Shown here: positions 1-7,710 of the stretch, in pieces
How the letters are laid out: every line of letters begins with the position of its first letter
How positions within the stretch are numbered: the first letter of the stretch is position 1
Origin: Clostridium_B lapidicellarium
GTDB lineage: Bacteria > Bacillota > Clostridia > Clostridiales > Clostridiaceae
NCBI RefSeq assembly: GCF_041224415.1
Contig: NZ_JBGFFE010000005.1
Coordinates: forward strand, 1-64,000
Reading direction: 5' to 3'
DNA: 64,000 nucleotides
Made by a program: the position numbers and the translations under genes
Notes under the pieces: generated by a model
What the model was told of the DNA's origin: nothing
Database searches by the model: none
Seen by the model: only the letters and a program-made list of their open reading frames with translations

Positions 1-172
1 GGAACTTTCTCAATTTATTTTGTACTATTTTTATTCTAGCATCAATATTTATAGGTTTTCCATAATTAACTTCAACTTTGAAACTTTTCTCTATTTCGGA
101 ATCTTTATATATCCATTGTTCATTTCTGTTGTCTTTTGAATTACTAATTGTTCTACTTATTACCTATTCCAT
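1..172 (-). pseudogene. 5' part of an unrecognised gene leaving the window, with a stop at codon 3
   Basis: On the minus strand a good ribosome site (GAGGTG) precedes an ATG at 172, but the third codon is TAG (166-164). After it the frame stays open for 54 codons to the window edge and reads like real protein (for example WIYKDSEIEKSFKVEVNYGK). No start codon follows closely, so either the gene is broken by a TGG-to-TAG type change or there is a sequencing error. It follows the SpsF-type gene by about 60 bp and probably belonged to the same glycan operon. I do not recognise the family from this fragment. Confidence 0.4.
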
Positions 173-230
173 TAAATTCACCTCATTGCAGACTATATTA
201 TTTAATACTTGTATTTACTCAATTACTTTA

Positions 231-974
231 CTAATCTGCAAGTTCTTTTTGTCTAACATTTTCATTTACTATTGAAACTTCTGGATTATCCAATACAAAT
301 TTTAGAATATCTTCAAAATAAAAAAAGCTATTTTCTTTATACAAATTATTGTATATTATTTCTATAAGTTCTAAATCCTCTTTAGTATCCAAAGTCCAGC
401 GAAATTTGGAATAATCTTTTTTATTCTCATAATTTTTAAATTTAAATTTATCAGGATTTAAATAAATATAAGGAGTAACATGTTCCTTTTCATAATCTTT
501 ATCTGCTTCTTTAAAACATTTTTCTAATGCTTTAAATGTAAAAATTTCTACATCAAGACCTCTTGGATATGTTGGCTTTATCTTATTACTCAAATAATCT
601 ATATTTTCTGTTTTATTTAATCTCTTAAATTTTTCTACCATATTATCTATAATTTTTGGATCAATAAGAGGACAGTCACTTGTAACTCTTATTACTATAT
701 CCGCATCATACTGTTTTGCCGCATAATAATATCTTGACAGAACATCTTGTTCCGAACCTCTGAAATAACCAACCAAGGCTTTTTCAGCAATTTCAACTAT
801 AATATCATCCTGCTCCTTAGTTGTCGTTGCAATTACAATTTTGTCTATACCATTAGATCTTTTTAATCTATCAATATCATGTTCTAAAATTGTCTTACCA
901 CATATTTTTTTTAATACTTTCCCCGGCAATCTTGTAGAGCCTGTTCTTGCTTGTACTATACATACTATATTCAT
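231..974 (-). CDS. SpsF-type cytidylyltransferase-like protein (glycan biosynthesis)
   Basis: This 247-residue protein opens with the nucleotide-binding stretch IVCIVQARTGSTRLPGK and carries TSDCPLIDP about 100 residues in, both hallmarks of the SpsF / CMP-sugar nucleotidyltransferase-like family. Members activate or process sugars for spore-coat or flagellar glycans in the cytoplasm. I chose the ATG at 974 rather than 989 because AGGATGA lies about 5-9 bases before it. It sits at the distal end of the flagellin glycosylation island, after two methyltransferase loci and two Maf genes, so a role in making the sugar attached to flagellin is a reasonable inference. The exact substrate cannot be read from sequence. 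Confidence 0.8.
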   Translation of the reverse strand: MNIVCIVQARTGSTRLPGKVLKKICGKTILEHDIDRLKRSNGIDKIVIATTTKEQDDIIVEIAEKALVGYFRGSEQDVLSRYYYAAKQYDADIVIRVTSDCPLIDPKIIDNMVEKFKRLNKTENIDYLSNKIKPTYPRGLDVEIFTFKALEKCFKEADKDYEKEHVTPYIYLNPDKFKFKNYENKKDYSKFRWTLDTKEDLELIEIIYNNLYKENSFFYFEDILKFVLDNPEVSIVNENVRQKELAD

Positions 975-1043
975 ATAAATCATCCTCATTTTTTAACCGA
1001 TATATAATTTTTGACTTTTAAAATATTCAAATCTTAATAAATA

Positions 1044-1673
1044 CTAAATTATCTTTTTTAACAAAAACATCAAATCTTCATTAAAATTATCAATACATTT
1101 ATACCTTTTATATTTTAAACTCTTTAAATCTTCAAATTCATTTAGATACATTTTAGAAAAATCAGCTTTCCACAATAAATTATCATTTCCTCTATAAATT
1201 ACCTTTTCATAACCATCTGAATAATACTCCATACCCCAAATATAAACTATTACTGCACCTATAAATCTCTCTTAAAACTTTACCTATAGATTGCGAATTT
1301 ATATGTATTAAAACACCACTAGTAAAAACTAAATCAAAATACCCGTCTCTGAATGGTATATCATCTGCGGTTCCCCTTATAATATTTATACCATCAGTAA
1401 ATTTTTTAGCCATCTCTACCGCATAATCTTGAATTTCTATGCCTTATAAATTACTATATCCTCTTTCTTGTAATAACCTTAATTGATTACCTACATTACA
1501 GCCAACTTCAAGTATTTTAGAATTTTTGTCTAGGTATATACTTAGAAATTCTTCGTTCATTTCAGTTCTTGTAATTCCATATTGGTTTTATAGAATTCAT
1601 CTAATTCTCCTGGATCATAGACATTTCTATCTGTATATTCTTTACCAAATTCAGCTGTCCATTTTTCTATCAC
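1044..1673 (-). pseudogene. Decayed SAM methyltransferase (pseudaminic-acid-associated methylase type)
   Basis: Piecing frames together on the minus strand gives one methyltransferase: KWTAEFGKEYTDRN near the start, the SAM motif ILEVGCNVGNQL, then DIPFRDGYFDLVFTSGVLIH, EIYRCSN, and a tail reading YYSDGYEKVIYRGNDNLLWK. The order and tail resemble methylases found next to pseudaminic-acid flagellar loci. It is broken at least three times: a frameshift near 1590 (KTN to YGITRTEMN), an in-frame TAA near 1445 (between NL and GIEIQ), and another frameshift near 1230. A possible GTG start is at 1673. The gene should be non-functional unless these are sequencing errors. Confidence 0.75.
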
Positions 1674-1757
1674 TCATAGATTATTTTCATTTCTTAAATA
1701 ATTAAGTATTAACTAATATTCAATTATTAGTTTAAAACCTTGTATCATATGTCTATT

Positions 1758-2672
1758 CTAGAATAATAAATATTTACTACCTAAAATTGCATAATTTTGA
1801 TTCAAACATGGAATCTTTTTTATAATGGGGAATATAAAAGAACATTTTTTACAAAAATAGTTTCCATCTTCCCTTATTAATTCATCTTTGCATATAGGAC
1901 AACACCAATTTACATTAGAATTACTACTTGAATCTTTTCTTATAATTGTAATTGCAGCTTGGTTATTATATGTTCCAAGTTTAAATAAACTATGCTCAAC
2001 TATATTCAAATTCATATTTTTTATAATATCAATCAAATTTATACAATATGCATGTTCTATCATATGATTCTTACTTTCTTCGTTGGCTAAATCAAAAGCT
2101 GGTTCTATAAGAATTAACCACTTGTTAGTTACCCTATATAACTCTTTTATAGCATTTTCTGCACCATCTGTATTAGGTTCTATACAATGAGATGTATATA
2201 CTATATCAAAAGCTTCATCTTTAAAAGGCAAATTAAACATATCAGCTACACCAAGAGATGCATTATCTATTAATTGCTCTTTTAAAAATATATTTCCATA
2301 TCCTATTCTTGAAAATGATATATCAATACCCTTAATTTTTGCATATTTATTATTAATATTTTTAATTACATTACTTAAAGTAGTGGCCTCTCCAACCCCT
2401 ACTTCTAATATACTTGAGTAATTCAGCTTATCAAAAACATTAGCTATTTCTTTTCCATACTCTTCATAAAATTTTTTTGCTTGTATTGTAATCTTTTTGC
2501 CATTTACATGCATACGATCTAAAATTTTATTATAATAATTATTTCTATAACTTCCGGCTTGTAAATCATATGAATATAAAATTGCTTCAAGACTATTTGA
2601 ATTAGTTTTATTAATTTTCCTAAAATATTTCATAATATTAATATTATTATGAGATTGTTCTAAATGCTTCAT
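1758..2672 (-). CDS. SAM-dependent methyltransferase with C-terminal Cys4 zinc-ribbon-like tail
   Basis: The protein has 304 residues. Residues about 85-205 form a class I methyltransferase fold: motif I is ILEVGVGEATTL (88-99), then an acidic strand end (KGIDIS) and FDIVYTSHCIEPN. The last 50 residues hold CPIC and CKKC knuckles about 17 residues apart, like the small zinc-ribbon (Trm112/YcaR-like) tails fused to some methyltransferases. GAAAGGTG lies before the ATG. It lies between the Maf genes and the SpsF-type gene, so it probably methylates a glycan or its precursor. Unlike the neighbouring methylase it is intact. Confidence 0.75.
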   Translation of the reverse strand: MKHLEQSHNNINIMKYFRKINKTNSNSLEAILYSYDLQAGSYRNNYYNKILDRMHVNGKKITIQAKKFYEEYGKEIANVFDKLNYSSILEVGVGEATTLSNVIKNINNKYAKIKGIDISFSRIGYGNIFLKEQLIDNASLGVADMFNLPFKDEAFDIVYTSHCIEPNTDGAENAIKELYRVTNKWLILIEPAFDLANEESKNHMIEHAYCINLIDIIKNMNLNIVEHSLFKLGTYNNQAAITIIRKDSSSNSNVNWCCPICKDELIREDGNYFCKKCSFIFPIIKKIPCLNQNYAILGSKYLLF

Positions 2673-2723
2673 ATTATTTCACCTTTCTATAATATTTATA
2701 ATTATTTAGGTTTCATTAGATTT

Positions 2724-2882
2724 TTATAAATTAGGCATATCCTTCCATTTTCCCAGTATAGGGCTAATCTCATATTTAAGCAAATCAGCACTATAAACAT
2801 GATCCTTTATAGTTATTAATTTTATAATTTTCCCTAAACTTTTCTTTATAAAAAATAATAATCTATATATTAATTTTGACAT
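2724..2882 (-). CDS. Small ORF or gene remnant, 52 residues
   Basis: An ATG at 2882 overlaps the end of the upstream Maf gene in another frame and opens a 52-codon frame ending at 2724. It begins MSKLIYRLLFFIKKSLGK and ends LGKWKDMPNL. The amino-acid mix looks coding (hydrophobic and basic start, then an ordinary soluble tail), but no good ribosome site is visible and I recognise no family. It may be a small translationally coupled protein or the leftover 5' end of a glycan gene lost from this decaying island. Confidence 0.3.
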   Translation of the reverse strand: MSKLIYRLLFFIKKSLGKIIKLITIKDHVYSADLLKYEISPILGKWKDMPNL

Positions 2883-4122
2883 ACTTTTTAACCCATTCTT
2901 CAAAAGTCATACATTCAGCACCTAATATCTTAGCGCCTTTACTGCAGTTTATAAATCTTACCGATTTATTACATTTGATTTCTCTTTCTATATAATACTT
3001 AAATCTTAAATATCCAGATGTAGTATATAATATTTTATCGTCTATACTTTTAACTTTTTTATACAAAGTTTTATTATTATCTATTTTATTATTTGTATGT
3101 AATTTATTGTAAATTTTATTAAAACCATCTGTATGATTTTTATTACCTATAAAAGCCAGATCCTGACCTAACATAATAATTTCTCTGGCAAGTGATTTTA
3201 CTGCAATATCAATTGCAGCAAGTGCTACAGTTCCACCTGTATTTATTATAAATTCACTTTTACTTGAAGCTTCATTAAAAAAAACATATTTAGGGCCCCT
3301 ATAACTGGAAACTGCCCATCTTGAAGCCGTATTTAAGAAACATAACGGTATATCTAAATTTTCAAAACCCTGCAATTGATATTTTACAATTTCACCACCA
3401 TCTATTAAAAATATGGCATCTGGAACTATATCTTCATCCATTAATGTTCTCAGCGAACTTCCTACGCAAAATATACTGACATATTTTCTATACTTTTTCA
3501 AATTATTCAAATCATAATCTAATGATGGACCAGAAGCAGTGACAACAATCGGTTTTCCATTAAAATTATATTTATTAAAAAACTCATCAATAAAAGGATA
3601 ATTTTTACTCAAGTTTATTCTAGCATTCTCACTCATTATAGGCGCCATTTTATTTATGCCAATTCTAGCTATATCATAATTTACCAATATCTGTTTAAAT
3701 TTATCATAACGATTGGGAAGTACTTTTAAAGAAGGTCTATATATTATAATATCTTCTACATGATCAATTAATTTCGTAAATTTTTTCATTAATTTATAGG
3801 AACACCCAAAATTAAATTCTACCCTTGGATCTTTCTTTATATTTTCATACATTTTAAATTTATTTGCTACTTTTACTATTTCCTCATCCATATCAAAAAC
3901 ATATAACTTACTATATTTATCCATAAAATTTAACATGGACTTAATGTGATATGCAAAAGCTGCTCCATACAAGATCACAACTCCATTCTTTAAAAGTTCA
4001 ATATTGCTTTCTGCAAATGCCTCTGCTGCTCTATAAGGATCATATCTACTGTGTAATAATATCCCATTTACAGAAATTGATCTTGCACCATTTTTACTTT
4101 TAATTACATTAATTTTTCTCAT
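2863..4122 (-). CDS. Motility accessory factor Maf-type protein (DUF115), second copy
   Basis: The 419-residue protein contains the DUF115/MptE-like core of Maf proteins, the putative nonulosonic-acid transferases that glycosylate flagellin before export. Visible blocks are VVTASGPSLDYDL, PDAIFLIDGG, and GGTVALAAIDIAVKSLA followed by MLGQDLAF. The start at 4122 is preferred because AAGGA lies 8 bases before it; the 63 bases upstream in frame overlap the preceding gene. It overlaps the 126-residue gene by 14 bases and is paired with the longer Maf at 4508-6298, sharing the same core but lacking its long C-terminal helical part. Confidence 0.85.
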   Translation of the reverse strand: MRKINVIKSKNGARSISVNGILLHSRYDPYRAAEAFAESNIELLKNGVVILYGAAFAYHIKSMLNFMDKYSKLYVFDMDEEIVKVANKFKMYENIKKDPRVEFNFGCSYKLMKKFTKLIDHVEDIIIYRPSLKVLPNRYDKFKQILVNYDIARIGINKMAPIMSENARINLSKNYPFIDEFFNKYNFNGKPIVVTASGPSLDYDLNNLKKYRKYVSIFCVGSSLRTLMDEDIVPDAIFLIDGGEIVKYQLQGFENLDIPLCFLNTASRWAVSSYRGPKYVFFNEASSKSEFIINTGGTVALAAIDIAVKSLAREIIMLGQDLAFIGNKNHTDGFNKIYNKLHTNNKIDNNKTLYKKVKSIDDKILYTTSGYLRFKYYIEREIKCNKSVRFINCSKGAKILGAECMTFEEWVKKYVKINI

Positions 4123-4489
4123 ATTTAATATCCTTACAACCATACAGAGCAATACTGTTCTTAATAACCTTATGTGTATCCTCAAGGATCGGAATTATTT
4201 CATAATCAAAAATATCACTTATCAGTACATAATCCTCATTTTCTATAGCTTTTACAGTTTCTTTTAATTTACAATTAAATTTAGATAAATTTATTTCCCT
4301 CTTTTGAACATCTTTGGTAAGAACTATAATCTGAGCCATCCACTGTAATCCGTCAATTACAAGTGGCAATAAATTTAATGCATCATTTTCCTTACCGCTC
4401 TGAAACTTATCAACCACAGATTTTATACCCCTTTTAAGATTATACATGTACTCATCAGCAGTTTTTAAAGCATCAATCTTTTCATTCAT
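4109..4489 (-). CDS. Conserved-looking helical protein between two Maf genes, function unknown
   Basis: The 126-residue protein has no signal peptide or membrane segment and looks all-helical, with charged heptad-like stretches (for example EKIDALKTADEYMYNLKRGI). AAGGTGGTG precedes the ATG. It sits 18 bases after the first Maf gene and overlaps the second by 14 bases, so the three are almost certainly one transcript and translationally coupled. It may be a small chaperone or partner for the Maf proteins or flagellin. That is inference from position only; I do not recognise the family. Confidence 0.7.
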   Translation of the reverse strand: MNEKIDALKTADEYMYNLKRGIKSVVDKFQSGKENDALNLLPLVIDGLQWMAQIIVLTKDVQKREINLSKFNCKLKETVKAIENEDYVLISDIFDYEIIPILEDTHKVIKNSIALYGCKDIKYEKN

Positions 4490-4507
4490 AATATAAATTC
4501 ACCACCT

Positions 4508-6298
4508 TTAATCCAAGCCATTTGCTGCATTCTCAAATAATGGAACAGCAAGATCTATTCCATTTTTAATATTGCTGTACAGTATTTTGTATTTTTTAGC
4601 TATTTTCCTTCCTTTATCCTTATCACTATCTTCCGAATAAACACTTAAATCTCTCCTGTACATGGCTTCCAGTGTTATAGGTGCCAACAAATCATTTATC
4701 AGGACAAATTCACTACAACTTTTCTCTATAAACTTATCAAGTTTATCTAAATTATTCATTATTTTATTTATATTCAAACTGGTAGCCCCATTATAATACA
4801 ATTGAAATTTATTTATATTTTGTTCATTCTTATCTATATAACTTCTGATATTTTCAAGGTCTTTCTTATTTTTTAAGATGGATTCCTTTAACTTCAATTT
4901 ATCAAATTCATTTTTATATAGATCTTTCGTATTAGATAAAATAGCACGTTTTCCTTTTATACCATACATCGAGGCCGATTTCTTCAATGACATTACCGAA
5001 GTACCCTTTATATCTGCTCCGCCCTCGGTACTATTTATAAATTTTATATTCTTATTATGTTTTATAAAGTCTTCTAATTTTTCTCTGAACATATTAAACA
5101 CACTGTCTGTTTTTATCTTATTGCCATATATATCATCAACTAAATCATACTTTTTTTCATCTTCATGTACCTCTACTTCATCCTCAAAACTTGCAGATTT
5201 AGCATGAAATTTATCATTCGTATAAGCTAAATCCTGCCCTACAAATATTATAGTACTGCATCCTATATAGACAGCAAAAGATGTGCATATATGGGCCACA
5301 GAACCCCCTTGATATAGACCATCTACTTGTTTTCCCAAAAATTCAGAAAATTTGGGATTACGCAAAAATAAGATCTTAGGTCCTGTATATTTATCAATTA
5401 CCTTATAACTGGAAGCTTCATGAAATACTATAGGTATATTAATATTAGTGCACCCTTCAATAAACCTATAATTTATGTCTAATGTATCTAAAATACACAA
5501 AAAATCAGGTACAATTCCTATTTTCAAAAGTCCTTTCAAATTTCTAAGTCCTGAAATAATTATAAAATCATCTTGAATTTTCTTTAAATAATCTATATTT
5601 TTTTCAAGTGAAGGCCCTGCTGACACTACTATCGCAGACATTCCTTTAAATTTATTTTTAAATTTATTAACAGGTAAAGAATTTGAAATAGATCTTATAT
5701 TTCTTATAGTTGAATAAAAAATATTCTTCGAAATTGCCAAGGTAGTATTAAATTCTATCATCAAATCATTTCTAGCACTATTTAAATATTTTAGAAATTC
5801 AATACATTCATTTGAGAAAATTCTATCGTAAACCGGATATATAATAGGAACCATATCATACAAATTTTCTATTTTAATAATACCACTTAATAGATCCCTT
5901 AACTTTTTACTAAAATTAACCAAGTATATTCTTTCATCCTCAAGTAAATTTCGATCGTTCTCTTTCAAAAACAATTTTATTATCTCAATGCTTGGTTCTA
6001 CAATTAAAACTTTATTGTCTTCTTTTATATATTTAACTAGTTCATTTATATACTCACCAGAAGCCAACCCAAATATTACTATCAAAGTTTTTGAATCTGT
6101 ATCTTTAATTTTATTTAAAATATTATTTATATCCCTAGTCACATTGTATTTACTTCCAAGATAAATCCATTTCCCATTTTTACATACCCTTATAATTTTT
6201 TTATTATCTTTGCTGATCTCAATTTTACAATTTGCCTGGCTAGAACTTAGATTGTAATTGTTCACCAGATCTACAGTATTTTCAGTTATAGAATTCAT
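4508..6298 (-). CDS. Motility accessory factor Maf-type flagellin glycosyltransferase (DUF115)
   Basis: This 596-residue DUF115 protein lies directly downstream of flagellin, the classic place for Maf genes. It has an N-terminal Rossmann-like part (TLIVIFGLASGEYINELVKY), then the DUF115 core with VVSAGPSLEKNIDYLKK, PDFLCILDTLD, GGSVAHICTSFAVYIG and FVGQDLAY, and a C-terminal helical region of about 150 residues. Maf proteins are thought to transfer nonulosonic acids (pseudaminic, legionaminic) to flagellin in the cytoplasm. AGAGGTTGG precedes the ATG. Transcription probably reads through the hairpin at 6333-6364. Confidence 0.88.
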   Translation of the reverse strand: MNSITENTVDLVNNYNLSSSQANCKIEISKDNKKIIRVCKNGKWIYLGSKYNVTRDINNILNKIKDTDSKTLIVIFGLASGEYINELVKYIKEDNKVLIVEPSIEIIKLFLKENDRNLLEDERIYLVNFSKKLRDLLSGIIKIENLYDMVPIIYPVYDRIFSNECIEFLKYLNSARNDLMIEFNTTLAISKNIFYSTIRNIRSISNSLPVNKFKNKFKGMSAIVVSAGPSLEKNIDYLKKIQDDFIIISGLRNLKGLLKIGIVPDFLCILDTLDINYRFIEGCTNINIPIVFHEASSYKVIDKYTGPKILFLRNPKFSEFLGKQVDGLYQGGSVAHICTSFAVYIGCSTIIFVGQDLAYTNDKFHAKSASFEDEVEVHEDEKKYDLVDDIYGNKIKTDSVFNMFREKLEDFIKHNKNIKFINSTEGGADIKGTSVMSLKKSASMYGIKGKRAILSNTKDLYKNEFDKLKLKESILKNKKDLENIRSYIDKNEQNINKFQLYYNGATSLNINKIMNNLDKLDKFIEKSCSEFVLINDLLAPITLEAMYRRDLSVYSEDSDKDKGRKIAKKYKILYSNIKNGIDLAVPLFENAANGLD

Positions 6299-6332
6299 AA
6301 TCCAACCTCTTTAAAATAGTTTGTTACTACAA

Positions 6333-6364
6333 AATAAAGAGTAGACATTTATCTACTCTTTATT
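6333..6364 (-). terminator. Rho-independent terminator after flagellin
   Basis: A perfect 13-bp inverted repeat (AATAAAGAGTAGA and its complement) with a 6-base loop begins 17 bases after the flagellin stop and is followed on the minus strand by TTTTG. It should end most transcripts from the flagellin promoter while leaving some read-through into the Maf genes. Confidence 0.8.
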
Positions 6365-6380
6365 TCACACATATACATTA

Positions 6381-7199
6381 CTATCTCAATAACTGAAGTA
6401 CCTGCTGCGGCTGCTGATTAGCCTGTGCAAGCATAGCCTGAGCTGCCTGAGAAAGTATGTTTTCTTTAGAGTACTCGGACATTTCTGAAGCCATATCTAC
6501 ATCTCTGATTCTGGATTCAGCTGTTGTCAAATTTTCAGATGCAACACCCAAGTTGTTTATAGTATGTTCCAATCTGTTCTGGACAGCACCAAGCTTAGCT
6601 CTTTCAGTAGATACTGTATCTATGGCATTGTTAATAGTTGTAACCATTGAACTTATTGCACTAGCGCCTTTACCACTTACAGAAATAGCAGTTAATGATA
6701 ATGCAGTGGTATTCATTGTAGCTATAGTTAAAGATATCATCTGGCGCGCATTGGCTCCGATCTGGAATTTCAAACCACTAGCCGTCCCATCCAACAAATT
6801 TTTAGTGTTAAACTGAGTAGTACTTGATATTCTATCTATCTCAGATTTAAGTTGTTGCATTTCTTTGTCTATCTGACCCCTGTCAGCAGTTGTCTCTGTA
6901 TCATTTGCTGCTTGTACTGCAAGAGTCCTCATTCTTTGAAGTATTGCAGTAGTTTCATTTAATGCACCTTCACCTGTCTGTATAAGTGATATACCATCCT
7001 GAGCATTTGTGGAAGCCTGGTTTAATCCATTTATCTGGCCTCTCATTTTTTCAGATATTGCAAGACCTGCTGCATCGTCTCCTGCCCTGTTTATTCTGAG
7101 ACCTGAAGAAAGTTTTTCCATTGCTTTAGCTGCACCGTTTGAATTGATGTTGATATTTCTAAGTGCATTGTTTGCCATAAGATTATGGTTGATTATCAT
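6381..7199 (-). CDS. fliC: Flagellin
   Basis: The 272-residue flagellin is the filament subunit, exported by the flagellar type III system. The N-terminal D0/D1 helices start MIINHNLMANNALRN and contain SSGLRINRAGDDAAGLAIS. The C-terminal helices contain SRIRDVDMASEM and end QQPQQVLQLLR. The central variable domain is very short, about 60-80 residues, with several Ser/Thr-rich patches that could carry glycans. A strong AAGGAGGAA ribosome site precedes the ATG. The leader carries a sigma-D promoter and a CsrA-type hairpin (separate entries), and Maf glycosylation genes follow directly. Confidence 0.97.
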   Translation of the reverse strand: MIINHNLMANNALRNININSNGAAKAMEKLSSGLRINRAGDDAAGLAISEKMRGQINGLNQASTNAQDGISLIQTGEGALNETTAILQRMRTLAVQAANDTETTADRGQIDKEMQQLKSEIDRISSTTQFNTKNLLDGTASGLKFQIGANARQMISLTIATMNTTALSLTAISVSGKGASAISSMVTTINNAIDTVSTERAKLGAVQNRLEHTINNLGVASENLTTAESRIRDVDMASEMSEYSKENILSQAAQAMLAQANQQPQQVLQLLR

Positions 7200-7205
7200 G
7201 TTTTA

Positions 7206-7239
7206 TTCCTCCTTGATTTTTATTGGACATCCTTGTCCA
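7206..7239 (-). promoter_or_regulatory. Predicted CsrA-binding sites in the flagellin leader
   Basis: A hairpin at 7224-7239 reads TGGACAAGGATGTCCA on the minus strand. It contains ACAAGGATGT, matching the CsrA high-affinity consensus RUACARGGAUGU, with GGA displayed in the loop. A second GGA lies in the Shine-Dalgarno (7206-7214). This two-site layout matches the known CsrA control of hag in Bacillus, and csrA and fliW are encoded 4 kb upstream in this same cluster. Confidence 0.75.
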
Positions 7240-7276
7240 TTTTATTTATAGTTACTTCTTACTATCACCAATTTTA

Positions 7277-7303
7277 TTATCGACTTTACACTATCTACCT
7301 TTA
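7277..7303 (-). promoter_or_regulatory. Sigma-D (sigma-28) type promoter of flagellin
   Basis: On the minus strand TAAA (7303-7300) is followed after exactly 15 bases by GTCGATAA (7284-7277). The sigma-28 consensus is TAAA-N15-GCCGATAA, so there is one mismatch. It lies about 80 bases before the flagellin start, giving a leader that contains the CsrA hairpin. Confidence 0.85.
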
Positions 7304-7310
7304 TAGTTTT

Positions 7311-7652
7311 CTAAATCTTTTTGCTAAATATTTTTGCTGAACCTCCAATATTTCCATAAGCATTGCTGGCAGTTTTTTTTACAGATATATCTTTAAGTTT
7401 TTCTTTTATTGATAAAGTTTTTTCCTTCATAAGACTTTCTGCTTCATTTTCAACTTTTCCTATATCTAATTTTCTGTAAACATTTCGAGCTTCAGCCTTC
7501 TTATCATCGTTAAAAATGAGTTTATCTAAAATACACTGCCTTATTTTCATTTCATTCTGAAGAGAATCAAAATCACTTTTTTTAAGTATTTCTATAATAT
7601 TCTCCGTACATTTTTTATAATCCGTCAATATCCCTTCCACATTTCTTTTCAT
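7311..7652 (-). CDS. Small FliT-like flagellar protein
   Basis: The 113-residue, lysine-rich helical protein is encoded between fliD and flagellin, where FliT-type export chaperones usually sit. AGGTGG lies 7 bases before the ATG at 7652; the in-frame ATG at 7685 has no ribosome site. There is no signal peptide or membrane helix. Sequence similarity to FliT is weak by eye, so the call rests on size, composition and position. FliT proteins bind FliD and keep it export-competent. Confidence 0.6.
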   Translation of the reverse strand: MKRNVEGILTDYKKCTENIIEILKKSDFDSLQNEMKIRQCILDKLIFNDDKKAEARNVYRKLDIGKVENEAESLMKEKTLSIKEKLKDISVKKTASNAYGNIGGSAKIFSKKI

Positions 7653-7710
7653 ATCAGAACCACCTCTTATTTTAGCCAAAAACATAAAAAGTTCTCTAAT
7701 CTAATACTCC

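Noticed and set aside
78..275. A 65-codon plus-strand frame at the window start
   Set aside because: It covers the end of the SpsF-type gene and the partial minus-strand gene; it is hydrophobic by AT bias and lacks a ribosome site.
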